A stretch of 6,282 bases of DNA. It comes from Nitriliruptoraceae bacterium. GTDB lineage: Bacteria; Actinomycetota; Nitriliruptoria; Nitriliruptorales; Nitriliruptoraceae. Shown here one piece after another: positions 1 to 5,196 of this stretch (position 1 is the first letter of the stretch; the number at the start of each line of letters is the position of its first letter). Made by a program: the position numbers and the translations under genes. The notes below the pieces were generated by a model, which had not been told where the DNA came from, made no database searches, and worked only from the letters and a program-made list of their open reading frames with translations. The DNA lies in assembly GCA_007131525.1 (NCBI GenBank), contig SLQK01000007.1:1-6282 (forward strand), written 5' to 3'.

Positions 1-15
1 CAGGCGAGGACGACC

Positions 16-1221
16 ATGCAACTGAGCAAGGGTTCCCGTGTCGGCCTGTCCGGCATGCTCGCGTTGGTCGCCACCTACGCGCTAGGTCGGCAGGCCTTCG
101 GACTGTTCGTGCCGAGCTTCCGCGAGGAGTTCGATCTCTCGCTCGACGTGCTCGGCTACTACGCCAGCGCCGCGCAGGCCGGCTACCTCGTTGCCACCGT
201 GGCCACCGGTGTGCTCGCCGCGAGGTACGGGCCGCGGGTACCGGTGGTGGGTGGGTGCCTGCTGCTGGCCGTCGGCGCGTCCACCATGGCTGCGGCCCCC
301 GGCCCGCTCCTCCTCGCGGTGGGTGTGATCGCCGCCGGCACCAGCGCCGGTGGGGCGTGGGCGCCCTACTCCGACGCCGTCGCCTACAAGGTCCCGACCG
401 AGCAGACACGCCGGGCGCTCGCGCTGGTCAACGCAGGCTCGCCGGTCGGGTTGGTGGTCGCCAGCGTGATGGTGCTGTCCGCCGGCGACAGTTGGCGCAT
501 CGTCTGGTGGGGGTTCGCCCTCGTGGGGCTCCTCGCTGCGGCGGTCGCGTGGCGGGTCCTCGCCCCGGAGGGGGAGTTCCGGGAGTACCCGGACAGCCGG
601 CGTCCGAGTCTCCGCTGGTTCCTCAACCCCCGCTCGCTGCGGATGCTGACGGTCGGGCACGGCATCTCGATCACCTGCGGGGCCTACTTCGCCTACGCGC
701 CCGTCATCGCGCAGGACGCTGGGCTGGACGGCTGGATCGGCCCGGTGATGTGGGCGTGCCTCGGCATCGCCGGGGCCAGCGTCGGTGCCTTCGGGGGCAG
801 CATCGCCAACCGTTTCGGGGTGCGTCGGCCCCTGGCGGTCATGCTGGTGTTGATCGCGATCGCCTTCCTGCTGCTGCTGCTCTGGGCGGGATCCGTGGCT
901 GCGGCACTGGCCTCGGCCGCGTTGTTCGGCGTGGGGTTCACCACCGGGTTCGCGCTGCTGGTCATGTGGAGTCAGCACGTCTACCGGGATCGCCCCGCGA
1001 CCGGCTTCACCCTGGCCATCGTGTTCATCGCCGCGGGGTTCATCGTCGGCCCAGCCCTGTTCGGGTTCATCGCCACCCGGTTCGGCATCGATGCCGCGCT
1101 GGTGGTCACGGCACTCCCCGCACTGCTCGTCTCGCTGATCCCGCCACGTCCGGAGAACCGTCTCAAGCCCGTGCGCCGGCACCTGTTGCGCCGATCCCGT
1201 CGGCCGACGGGGGTGAGCTGA
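16..1221 (+). CDS. Major facilitator superfamily (MFS) transporter
   Basis: A 401-residue polytopic inner-membrane protein, probably a proton-coupled transporter; the substrate cannot be read from the sequence. About twelve hydrophobic segments are visible in two six-helix halves, joined by a polar loop at about residues 183-206. The MFS motif A loop between helices 2 and 3 is at residues 65-74 (GVLAARYGPR). A matching motif starts the second half at about 260-271 (GGSIANRFGVRR), and a third related loop is near 350-357. The C-terminus (about 377-401) is Arg-rich and should be cytoplasmic under the positive-inside rule. Length is normal for the superfamily. The ATG is preceded by GAGGA at 6-10 with a 5-nt spacer, which supports this start. 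Only 15 bases upstream are visible, so the gene could be the last of an operon. A decayed TetR gene follows on the same strand and may once have regulated it. The MFS assignment is firm; a YbfB/YjiJ-like subfamily is only a guess. Confidence 0.95.
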   Translation: MQLSKGSRVGLSGMLALVATYALGRQAFGLFVPSFREEFDLSLDVLGYYASAAQAGYLVATVATGVLAARYGPRVPVVGGCLLLAVGASTMAAAPGPLLLAVGVIAAGTSAGGAWAPYSDAVAYKVPTEQTRRALALVNAGSPVGLVVASVMVLSAGDSWRIVWWGFALVGLLAAAVAWRVLAPEGEFREYPDSRRPSLRWFLNPRSLRMLTVGHGISITCGAYFAYAPVIAQDAGLDGWIGPVMWACLGIAGASVGAFGGSIANRFGVRRPLAVMLVLIAIAFLLLLLWAGSVAAALASAALFGVGFTTGFALLVMWSQHVYRDRPATGFTLAIVFIAAGFIVGPALFGFIATRFGIDAALVVTALPALLVSLIPPRPENRLKPVRRHLLRRSRRPTGVS

Positions 1222-1237
1222 GCAGCGACAGCGCTGC
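1222..1237 (+). terminator. Short hairpin directly after the MFS stop codon
   Basis: GCAGCG, loop ACAG, CGCTGC: a perfect 6-bp stem starting on the base after the stop codon. No T-run follows, so it is at best a weak or U-less terminator of the kind often proposed in GC-rich actinobacteria. It may equally be chance in sequence this GC-rich. Confidence 0.3.
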
Positions 1238-1278
1238 GCGCGGTGACGCGGAGCTGTGATGTGCTGTCACGTCTCTTC

Positions 1279-1306
1279 CTGTCGACCGATGATGCCGAGT
1301 CGACAG
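1279..1306. repeat. 8-bp perfect inverted repeat, possible relict operator or terminator stem
   Basis: CTGTCGAC at 1279-1286 and GTCGACAG at 1299-1306 are exact reverse complements separated by 12 bases. The element lies between the MFS gene and the decayed TetR gene. It could be the former operator of that regulator, or a stem downstream of the MFS gene. Nothing in the sequence decides between these, and no T-run follows. Confidence 0.4.
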
Positions 1307-1395
1307 CAGGATGACGGCAGCGTCGAGGCAGCACCGGTGGCAGCGACGGGTGATCGACCCGAGGACCGCTCGGGGGAGCCGTCCCGCGGGCCTGG

Positions 1396-1755
1396 TCGGT
1401 CCGCGACCCCCACGTGGACGACGCGATCCTCCCGGCAGCCCAGGAGCTGGTGACCGAGGTCGCACCGCGCGCGGGGTGGCCCGGCCAAGGGTTCACCGCC
1501 GCTACCCGCCCAACGAAGCGTTGGTGGCCGCCTCGGTCGAGGCCCTCCGCACCGACGAGCCAGCACCCGACGCCGGGACGCTCTGCTGCGAGCTGAGGGC
1601 GGAGCTGCCGCGGCGGGCCGCGGTCCGTCGGGTACTCCCATCGCCGAGCGCGTCGCCAAGGGCGTCGACCACCAGCACGGCAACACCGGCACCCGGAGGT
1701 CACCGACGCGGACCAGGCTACTGATCGTGATCACATCCCCGCCTGGCCAGCCCGG
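1396..1755 (+). pseudogene. Decayed TetR/AcrR-family regulator (frameshifts and internal deletions)
   Basis: Fragments of a TetR repressor appear in order but in different frames. From 1396 one frame reads SVRDPHVDDAILPAAQELVT, matching the usual RPRDP..DDAIL.AA.ELV start of the helix-turn-helix domain. About ten residues are then missing, and the protein resumes as RAG near 1468-1476. In the G-run there one G appears lost, shifting the frame; the next frame reads HRRYPPNEALVAASVEALR and then PDAGTL, matching the YRR(W/Y)P.KEALV and PDTGSL segments. Much of the ligand domain is absent, because ELRAEL runs straight into PRRAAVRRVL, which in intact relatives lies tens of residues further on. 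A further shift near 1635-1640 gives IAERVAKG, and later pieces resemble the C-terminal DPE..DAD segment. No frame joins these parts and no start codon with a ribosome site fits. It follows the MFS gene in the same direction, so it may be that gene's lost regulator. The family call rests on recognised motifs, not on a search. Confidence 0.75.
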
Positions 1756-1769
1756 GGCCGGTAGCCCCG
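1753..1769. terminator. GC-rich hairpin between converging units
   Basis: CGGGGC, loop CGGTA, GCCCCG gives a perfect 6-bp all-GC stem. It lies between the end of the TetR relic (+) and the end of the GNAT gene (-), where transcription from both sides would converge. No T-run follows on either strand, so terminator function is inferred. Confidence 0.35.
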
Positions 1770-1783
1770 AACCGCCCGGCTCC

Positions 1784-1810
1784 GCCTCACGCCGCCCCTC
1801 CCGGCGAGGC
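1784..1810 (-). terminator. Hairpin immediately downstream of the GNAT stop codon
   Basis: On the plus strand GCCT, a two-base bulge (CA), CGCCG, the loop CCCCTCC, then CGGCG and AGGC form a 9-bp stem. On the minus strand it begins one base past the acetyltransferase stop (1812-1814). Its position fits a terminator for that gene, although there is no U-tract. Confidence 0.45.
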
Positions 1811-1811
1811 G

Positions 1812-2441
1812 TCACCGCCGGTACCGCTCCCGCACGTCGGGCTCCCGCCACATCGGCCACACCGTCGGGCCGTCCTCGGGCAGCGTGAGGTCGCCGATCG
1901 TCTCGAAACCGTGCCGGGTGTAGAGCCGGCGGTTGGCGGGTGTGGAGGCCTCGAGGTAGGCCGGGGTGGCGGCGTCGTCACACTCAGCCAGCGCGTGGCG
2001 GAGCAGCCGGCTGCCGTGCCCGGCGCCCTGACGCTCCGGGAGCACCCCGATGAGTTGCAGGTAGACGTTGGGGGTGGTGGGGTGGTGCCCTTGGAACAGT
2101 TCCCCGACGGCGAAGCACCGGGCGGCAGCCTCGGGGGAGAGGGCCTGCGCGCAGCGCTCGGCGAAGGTGGCGCCGGGTTCCCCCTCCAGGGGATCCACAC
2201 CTGGGGGTGCCCAGAGCGCAGCGCCGAGCCCGTCGTCGGTCAGGTAGGTGTGGTCGTGGGGGAGGTAGGCCTCGGCGAAGGCGGCGAACAGCGCCGGTAG
2301 GCCTGCGCGGCGCTCCTGTGGGTCCTGGATGGACCAGGTGAACACGGGATCGTCCTGGAACGCCCGTGCGAGGATGTCGGCGATGACCGGCACGTCCTCG
2401 GTGCGGGCGGTCCTGATCTCGGTGGTTGTGGCGAGCGGCAT
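1812..2441 (-). CDS. GNAT-family N-acetyltransferase, puromycin acetyltransferase-like
   Basis: A 209-residue cytoplasmic enzyme expected to transfer acetyl from acetyl-CoA to an amine; the acceptor is unknown. The acetyl-CoA motif A is clear at residues 129-146 (LIGVLPERQGAGHGS, with the Q/R-x-x-G-x-G/A pyrophosphate loop at 137-143). Motif B follows as LEAS..NRRLYTRHGFE, with Tyr174 where many GNATs place the general acid. From memory, the order of segments (HHPTTP, motif A, PAYLEAS, LPEDGPTVWPMWREP) follows puromycin N-acetyltransferase closely, and the length is similar to its roughly 200 residues. The frame is open 27 codons further upstream, but the ATG at 2441 is chosen because GAGGAG (2453-2448, minus strand) precedes it by 6 nt. 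The gene is divergent from a TetR gene across a palindromic operator, so induction by a toxic amine or its own substrate is plausible but unproven. GNAT identity is firm; Pac-like specificity is tentative. Confidence 0.92.
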   Translation of the reverse strand: MPLATTTEIRTARTEDVPVIADILARAFQDDPVFTWSIQDPQERRAGLPALFAAFAEAYLPHDHTYLTDDGLGAALWAPPGVDPLEGEPGATFAERCAQALSPEAAARCFAVGELFQGHHPTTPNVYLQLIGVLPERQGAGHGSRLLRHALAECDDAATPAYLEASTPANRRLYTRHGFETIGDLTLPEDGPTVWPMWREPDVRERYRR

Positions 2442-2512
2442 GCGGTGCTCCTCGATCGGCACGTTGCGTGGTCTCCCGCGGTCGTGCTGGTCGACGTTGA
2501 GACCCGTGCCTG

Positions 2513-2521
2513 GTTCTAGCA
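2513..2521 (-). promoter_or_regulatory. Possible extended -10 for the GNAT gene
   Basis: On the minus strand the outer edge of the operator reads TGCTAGAAC: a TGn extended -10 followed by TAGAAC (4 of 6 matches to TATAAT). No good -35 is visible. It would give a leader of about 65 nt before the ATG at 2441, which has its own ribosome site. Prediction only. Confidence 0.35.
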
Positions 2522-2555
2522 CGACCGTGCGAACTACGATGGCACGGTCGTGCTA
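2517..2555. promoter_or_regulatory. Composite TetR operator: 14-bp perfect inverted repeat, each arm palindromic
   Basis: TAGCACGACCGTGC (2517-2530) and GCACGGTCGTGCTA (2542-2555) are perfect reverse complements with 11 bases between them. Each arm also contains a palindrome, GCACG-AC-CGTGC, so the site is two 12-bp dyads whose centres are 23 bp apart, about two helical turns. An imperfect third copy (11 of 14 bases) lies at 2476-2489 in the GNAT leader. TetR-family dimers bind short dyads of this sort next to their own gene, and this site sits between the TetR gene and the divergent GNAT gene. The likely role is joint repression of both; that the neighbouring protein binds here is inferred. 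Confidence 0.8.
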
Positions 2556-2559
2556 ACTT
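2551..2559 (+). promoter_or_regulatory. Possible extended -10 for a leaderless tetR transcript
   Basis: The right edge of the inverted repeat reads TGCTAACTT, a TGn extended -10 with a weak hexamer (TAACTT). The regulator's ATG at 2568 begins 9 bases after the hexamer, where a transcript start would be expected, and there is no Shine-Dalgarno sequence before that ATG. This fits a leaderless mRNA, common in actinobacteria. No -35 is recognisable. Confidence 0.35.
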
Positions 2560-2567
2560 GTCAAACG

Positions 2568-3203
2568 ATGGAGGAACGCCGTGCCGAGGAGCAGCCCCGT
2601 CGCAGGTCCGACGGGGAGCGCACCCATGCGGCGATCCTGGATACCGCGATGCGGCTGGCGTCGGTCGAGGGTCTCGGGAGCCTGACCATCGGGCGGCTCG
2701 CCAAGGAGTTGGGCGTGAGCAAGAGCGGGGTGTTCGCCCACTTCCGTTCCAAGGAGCGGCTGCAGCTGGAGACGCTCGCAGCGGCAGGTGAGGTGTTCGA
2801 ACGCGAGGTGCTCGAGCCGGGCCTCAAGGCCGCCCCCGGCCTCGCACGGTTGCAGGCCCTATGCGAGGCCCACCTGTCCTACATCCAGCGTGGCGTCTTC
2901 CCGGGAGGGTGCTTCTTCGCCCAGGTGCTCGCCGAGTACGACGCGGTGAGCGGACCGATCCACGACGAGGTGGCCGACGGGCAGGGCGGCTGGTTCGGGC
3001 TGCTGGAGCAGGAGGCCCGTACCGCGCAGCAGGCGGGCGAACTGGCAGCTGGGGTGGATCCGGTCCAGCTGGTCTTCGAGCTGGCCGCGCCGGTGGAGCT
3101 GGCCAACTACCTGTCGGTGCTCAACCGCGACCCGCGCTTCGTCGAACGTGGGCGCCGGGCGGTCCGTGAGCGACTCGCCCAGGCAGCGACCTCACCGGCG
3201 TAA
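2568..3203 (+). CDS. TetR/AcrR-family transcriptional repressor
   Basis: A 211-residue DNA-binding protein. The N-terminal helix-turn-helix domain covers about residues 15-65: helix 1 is ERTHAAILDTAMRLASVEG and the recognition part is IGRLAKELGVSKSGVFAHF, followed by the usual SKERL. The C-terminal two thirds form an all-helical ligand and dimer domain. Its GGCFF..VLAEYD..SGPIHDEV segment (113-135) is typical of a large COG1309 subgroup. Length is normal. A GTG at 2550 would add six residues, but it lies inside the operator palindrome; the ATG at 2568 is preferred. No ribosome site precedes it, so the mRNA may be leaderless. It is divergent from the GNAT gene, with the palindromic operator between them, so it probably represses itself and the acetyltransferase until an unidentified ligand binds. 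A haemoglobin-like gene fragment follows about 10-20 bases after the stop. Family assignment is firm; the ligand is unknown. Confidence 0.95.
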   Translation: MEERRAEEQPRRRSDGERTHAAILDTAMRLASVEGLGSLTIGRLAKELGVSKSGVFAHFRSKERLQLETLAAAGEVFEREVLEPGLKAAPGLARLQALCEAHLSYIQRGVFPGGCFFAQVLAEYDAVSGPIHDEVADGQGGWFGLLEQEARTAQQAGELAAGVDPVQLVFELAAPVELANYLSVLNRDPRFVERGRRAVRERLAQAATSPA

Positions 3204-3214
3204 CGTCGCCCCGT

Positions 3215-3361
3215 ACTGGCGTCGTACTCGACGAGGAGCGCTACGAGGTGTGCATGGGCCACTTCGAGGACACCCTCGTCGAGCTCGGTGTGCCCGACCC
3301 GCAGGTCGCCGAGGTGATGGCGATCGCGGACACCGGGAAGGCCGAGGTCCTCGGTCGGTGA
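3215..3361 (+). pseudogene. C-terminal fragment resembling group 1 truncated haemoglobin
   Basis: A short open stretch ends at TGA 3359-3361 and reads DEERYEVCMGHFEDTLVELG, then VPDPQVAEVMAIADTGKAEVLGR. This fits the last two helices (G and H) of group 1 truncated haemoglobins as I know them: a HF..(F/V)MGH(L/F)..TL.ELGVP segment followed by EV.AI....R.DVLG. The roughly 75 preceding residues of a normal protein of about 120 are missing, including the distal pocket and the proximal haem histidine, so it cannot bind haem as in the family. There is no ribosome site; the first in-frame candidates are GTG 3248 and ATG 3254. The frame reads back into the end of the TetR gene without further similarity, which suggests a deletion junction near 3205-3225. 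It could instead be a real small protein of about 35 residues, but that is less likely. Confidence 0.6.
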
Positions 3362-3362
3362 C

Positions 3363-3382
3363 CCGGTCGCGGTCGGGACCGG
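3363..3382. terminator. Hairpin between converging genes
   Basis: CCGGTC, an 8-base loop, then GACCGG: a perfect 6-bp stem in the 28-base gap between the haemoglobin-like remnant (+) and the LuxR-type gene (-). The location suits a bidirectional terminator, but no T-run is present on either side. Confidence 0.35.
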
Positions 3383-3389
3383 TGTCGCA

Positions 3390-5045
3390 TCAGCGTCCGG
3401 CGTCGCCGCGCCCCCGCAGCGCCGCTGTGGCGGCCTCGGTGCGGTTGCTGACGCCGAGCTTCGCCAGGATGCGGGCGACGTGCTGTTCCGCGGTCCGAGG
3501 ACTGATGTAGAGCCGGTCGGCGATGTCGGCGTTGGACAGCCCTTCACCGACCAGGCGGAGCACCTCCTGTTCACGCTTGGTGAGGTGCCGGAGACCTCCG
3601 GGCCTGGAGCGGCTGTCGGTGGCCCCCAGATCGCGCAGCAGACCGGCGGCACGGTCGGCATCGTTGACGGCGCCGAGCGCCTCGAAGGTGTGCAGCGCCG
3701 CGCGGGCGTCGTCGGCCGCGACCACAGGAGCCGCCTCACTCGCGGCCTCCGCCAGCAGCAGGCGGGTACGGGCCGCCTCCAGCGGCATGCCCACCCTCGT
3801 GAAGGCGACCAGCGACGTCGCGAGCTGGGCCCGTGCGGCATCGCCGTCGCCGGCCGACCGTCGCGCCCGGCCCTCGACCCGTCTCGCCCGCGCATGAGCG
3901 ATCGTGCAGCCGTGCGCGGCGCCGACCTCAGCCAGGCGGGTGGCCAGGGCGATCGCGGCGTCCCTGTCGCCGAGCAGCAGCTCCGCTTCCGCGAGCAGTT
4001 CGAGGAGCTCCAGGGTCCCGAGCCGATCCTCTCCGAGCTCAGCCAGGCCGCGGCGGAGCGCTGACGCCGCGGTCGCTGCCCGCCCCCGCCGCAGGTGGAT
4101 CCGGCCGTGGACAGCGACCCCAGCGGGGTGGTCCTCGAGGCCGACGACGAGGCGTTCCGCCTCCTCCAGGCGGCCCTGGTCCAACCGCAGGCCGGCGAGG
4201 GCCGCGAGCGCCTGGTGGTGGAGCGCAGGCAGTGCGTGCCGTGAGGCCTCGAGGGCGGTCGTGAGCTCCTCCTCGGCCTGGATCCAGTCCCCGACCTGGA
4301 CCAGGATCGTGCCGTAGAGCGTCCGGCACTCGACGTGGAGGAACGGGCTGCCGTAGCGCTGCGCGTACCGGTCGGCGGCGCGGATCCACTGCACCGCGCG
4401 CTCGAACTCCGCGCAGGTGGTGCAGGCGATGATCGTGGTGCAGCTGGTGAACACGACCGTGTCGCGGTGGCTGCCCTCGCCTCCCAGCGAGCCGGCCATG
4501 GCTTCATCGAGGTAGCCGACCCCCTCGGCGATGCGGCCCTGGTCGATCAGCGTGGCGCCGACCTGGCTGAGCGCACAGAGCTGCACGTCCGCGTCGTCGC
4601 CGTCGCGCCCGAGCTCGTAGGCCTTGCGTGCCAGGGCCTCGCCCTCGGCTGGATCCGCAGCGGCAAGGGCCTCGTGCAGCCGTACCTGCGGGAGCCGGGA
4701 GTCGACACCCTGCTCGTCGACCAGCCGCCGTGCCCGGGCCAGCCATCCGGCCGCCGCCACCTGGTTCCCGAAGATGGCCTCGTGGTTGCGGCACAGCCAC
4801 AGGGCGACATCGACGGCACGCTCGGTCGCATCGCCGCGCCGGTAGGCCGCGTAGGCCCGTTCCCGCAGCCCGACCCCTTCGTGCGTCGCACCCTGCCACC
4901 AGCGGGACTCTCCGAGCCCATCCAGCGCTGCGGCGCTGGGTTCCTGCTCGAGCGCCGCGGCGAAGGCCCGATCGGCCTGCTCCCAGTCACCGTCGGCCAG
5001 CGCGCGCCAGCCCGTGGCGAGGAGCGTCTGTGCATCGCTCGGCAT
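3390..5045 (-). CDS. TPR-repeat LuxR-type transcriptional regulator
   Basis: A 551-residue cytoplasmic regulator. Residues 1 to about 475 are helical and Ala/Leu/Glu-rich with tetratricopeptide-like repeats, clearest at about 8-40 (ALADGDWEQADRAFAAALEQEP), 245-275 (VGDWIQAEEELTTAL) and 288-330. The C-terminal LuxR/GerE helix-turn-helix is at about 486-546 (LTKREQEVLRLVGEGLSNAD, then IADRLYISPRTAEQHVARIL). There is no Walker A motif, so this is not a LAL/MalT-type STAND ATPase, and no response-receiver domain. It matches a family of roughly 550-residue TPR-LuxR proteins common in actinobacteria, whose signal is generally unknown. Three cysteines fall close together at 202, 208 and 211. No Shine-Dalgarno precedes the ATG, but TAGGCT lies 6 bases upstream, suggesting a leaderless mRNA. 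It is divergent from the nitroreductase gene and may control it; this is inferred from position only. Confidence 0.92.
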   Translation of the reverse strand: MPSDAQTLLATGWRALADGDWEQADRAFAAALEQEPSAAALDGLGESRWWQGATHEGVGLRERAYAAYRRGDATERAVDVALWLCRNHEAIFGNQVAAAGWLARARRLVDEQGVDSRLPQVRLHEALAAADPAEGEALARKAYELGRDGDDADVQLCALSQVGATLIDQGRIAEGVGYLDEAMAGSLGGEGSHRDTVVFTSCTTIIACTTCAEFERAVQWIRAADRYAQRYGSPFLHVECRTLYGTILVQVGDWIQAEEELTTALEASRHALPALHHQALAALAGLRLDQGRLEEAERLVVGLEDHPAGVAVHGRIHLRRGRAATAASALRRGLAELGEDRLGTLELLELLAEAELLLGDRDAAIALATRLAEVGAAHGCTIAHARARRVEGRARRSAGDGDAARAQLATSLVAFTRVGMPLEAARTRLLLAEAASEAAPVVAADDARAALHTFEALGAVNDADRAAGLLRDLGATDSRSRPGGLRHLTKREQEVLRLVGEGLSNADIADRLYISPRTAEQHVARILAKLGVSNRTEAATAALRGRGDAGR

Positions 5046-5051
5046 CTGATC

Positions 5052-5057
5052 AGCCTA
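5052..5057 (-). promoter_or_regulatory. Possible -10 for a leaderless LuxR-type transcript
   Basis: The minus strand reads TAGGCT, then GATCAG, then the ATG at 5045. A TAnnnT hexamer 6 bases before the start codon would place transcription initiation at the A of ATG. The absence of a ribosome site agrees with this. No -35 is recognisable, so confidence is limited. Confidence 0.4.
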
Positions 5058-5108
5058 CGGCCCCTCGCGCGGATCTGCGTGTCGGCCTGCGTGGTTCCAC
5101 CGATGCCC

Positions 5109-5153
5109 GTCACCCGCGGCGCGTGCAGCCTGGTGGTGACCGTCGACCTCACC
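5109..5153. promoter_or_regulatory. GTCACC/GGTGAC half-sites in the divergent intergenic region
   Basis: GTCACC (5109-5114) and its exact reverse complement GGTGAC (5135-5140) are separated by 20 bases, and a further TCACC lies at 5149-5153, forming GGTGA-9-TCACC with the middle copy. The element sits between the LuxR-type gene and the nitroreductase gene, where an activator or repressor site is expected. Six-base matches are common in GC-rich DNA, so this is only a candidate. Confidence 0.25.
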
Positions 5154-5196
5154 GCGGGGGCGGACCACCCAACCTCCCTGCCGCCAGGAGCCAACG

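Noticed and set aside
867..883. CTG repeat tract
   Set aside because: It encodes a leucine run inside a transmembrane helix of the MFS protein; it is ordinary codon use.
82..1182. Long open frame antisense to the MFS gene
   Set aside because: It is Arg/Gly/Pro/His-rich with no recognisable domain, and mirrors the third-position GC bias of the real gene opposite. The plus-strand frame has a clear MFS fold and ribosome site.
1311..1724. Intact 137-codon gene downstream of the MFS gene
   Set aside because: Only its middle resembles TetR. Its beginning and end are out of frame relative to the TetR pieces, so it is one frame of a decayed gene.
1722..1733. TGATC-GT-GATCA short dyad
   Set aside because: Five-base arms at the end of a decayed gene have no promoter context, and the match is short enough to be chance.
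2558..2563. TTGTCA as a -35 element
   Set aside because: A matching -10 and start would lie inside the tetR coding region, downstream of its start codon.
3107..4507. 466-codon minus-strand frame overlapping the LuxR-type gene
   Set aside because: It is an out-of-frame reading rich in Arg, Ser and Pro. The overlapping frame 3390-5045 carries TPR and LuxR helix-turn-helix motifs.
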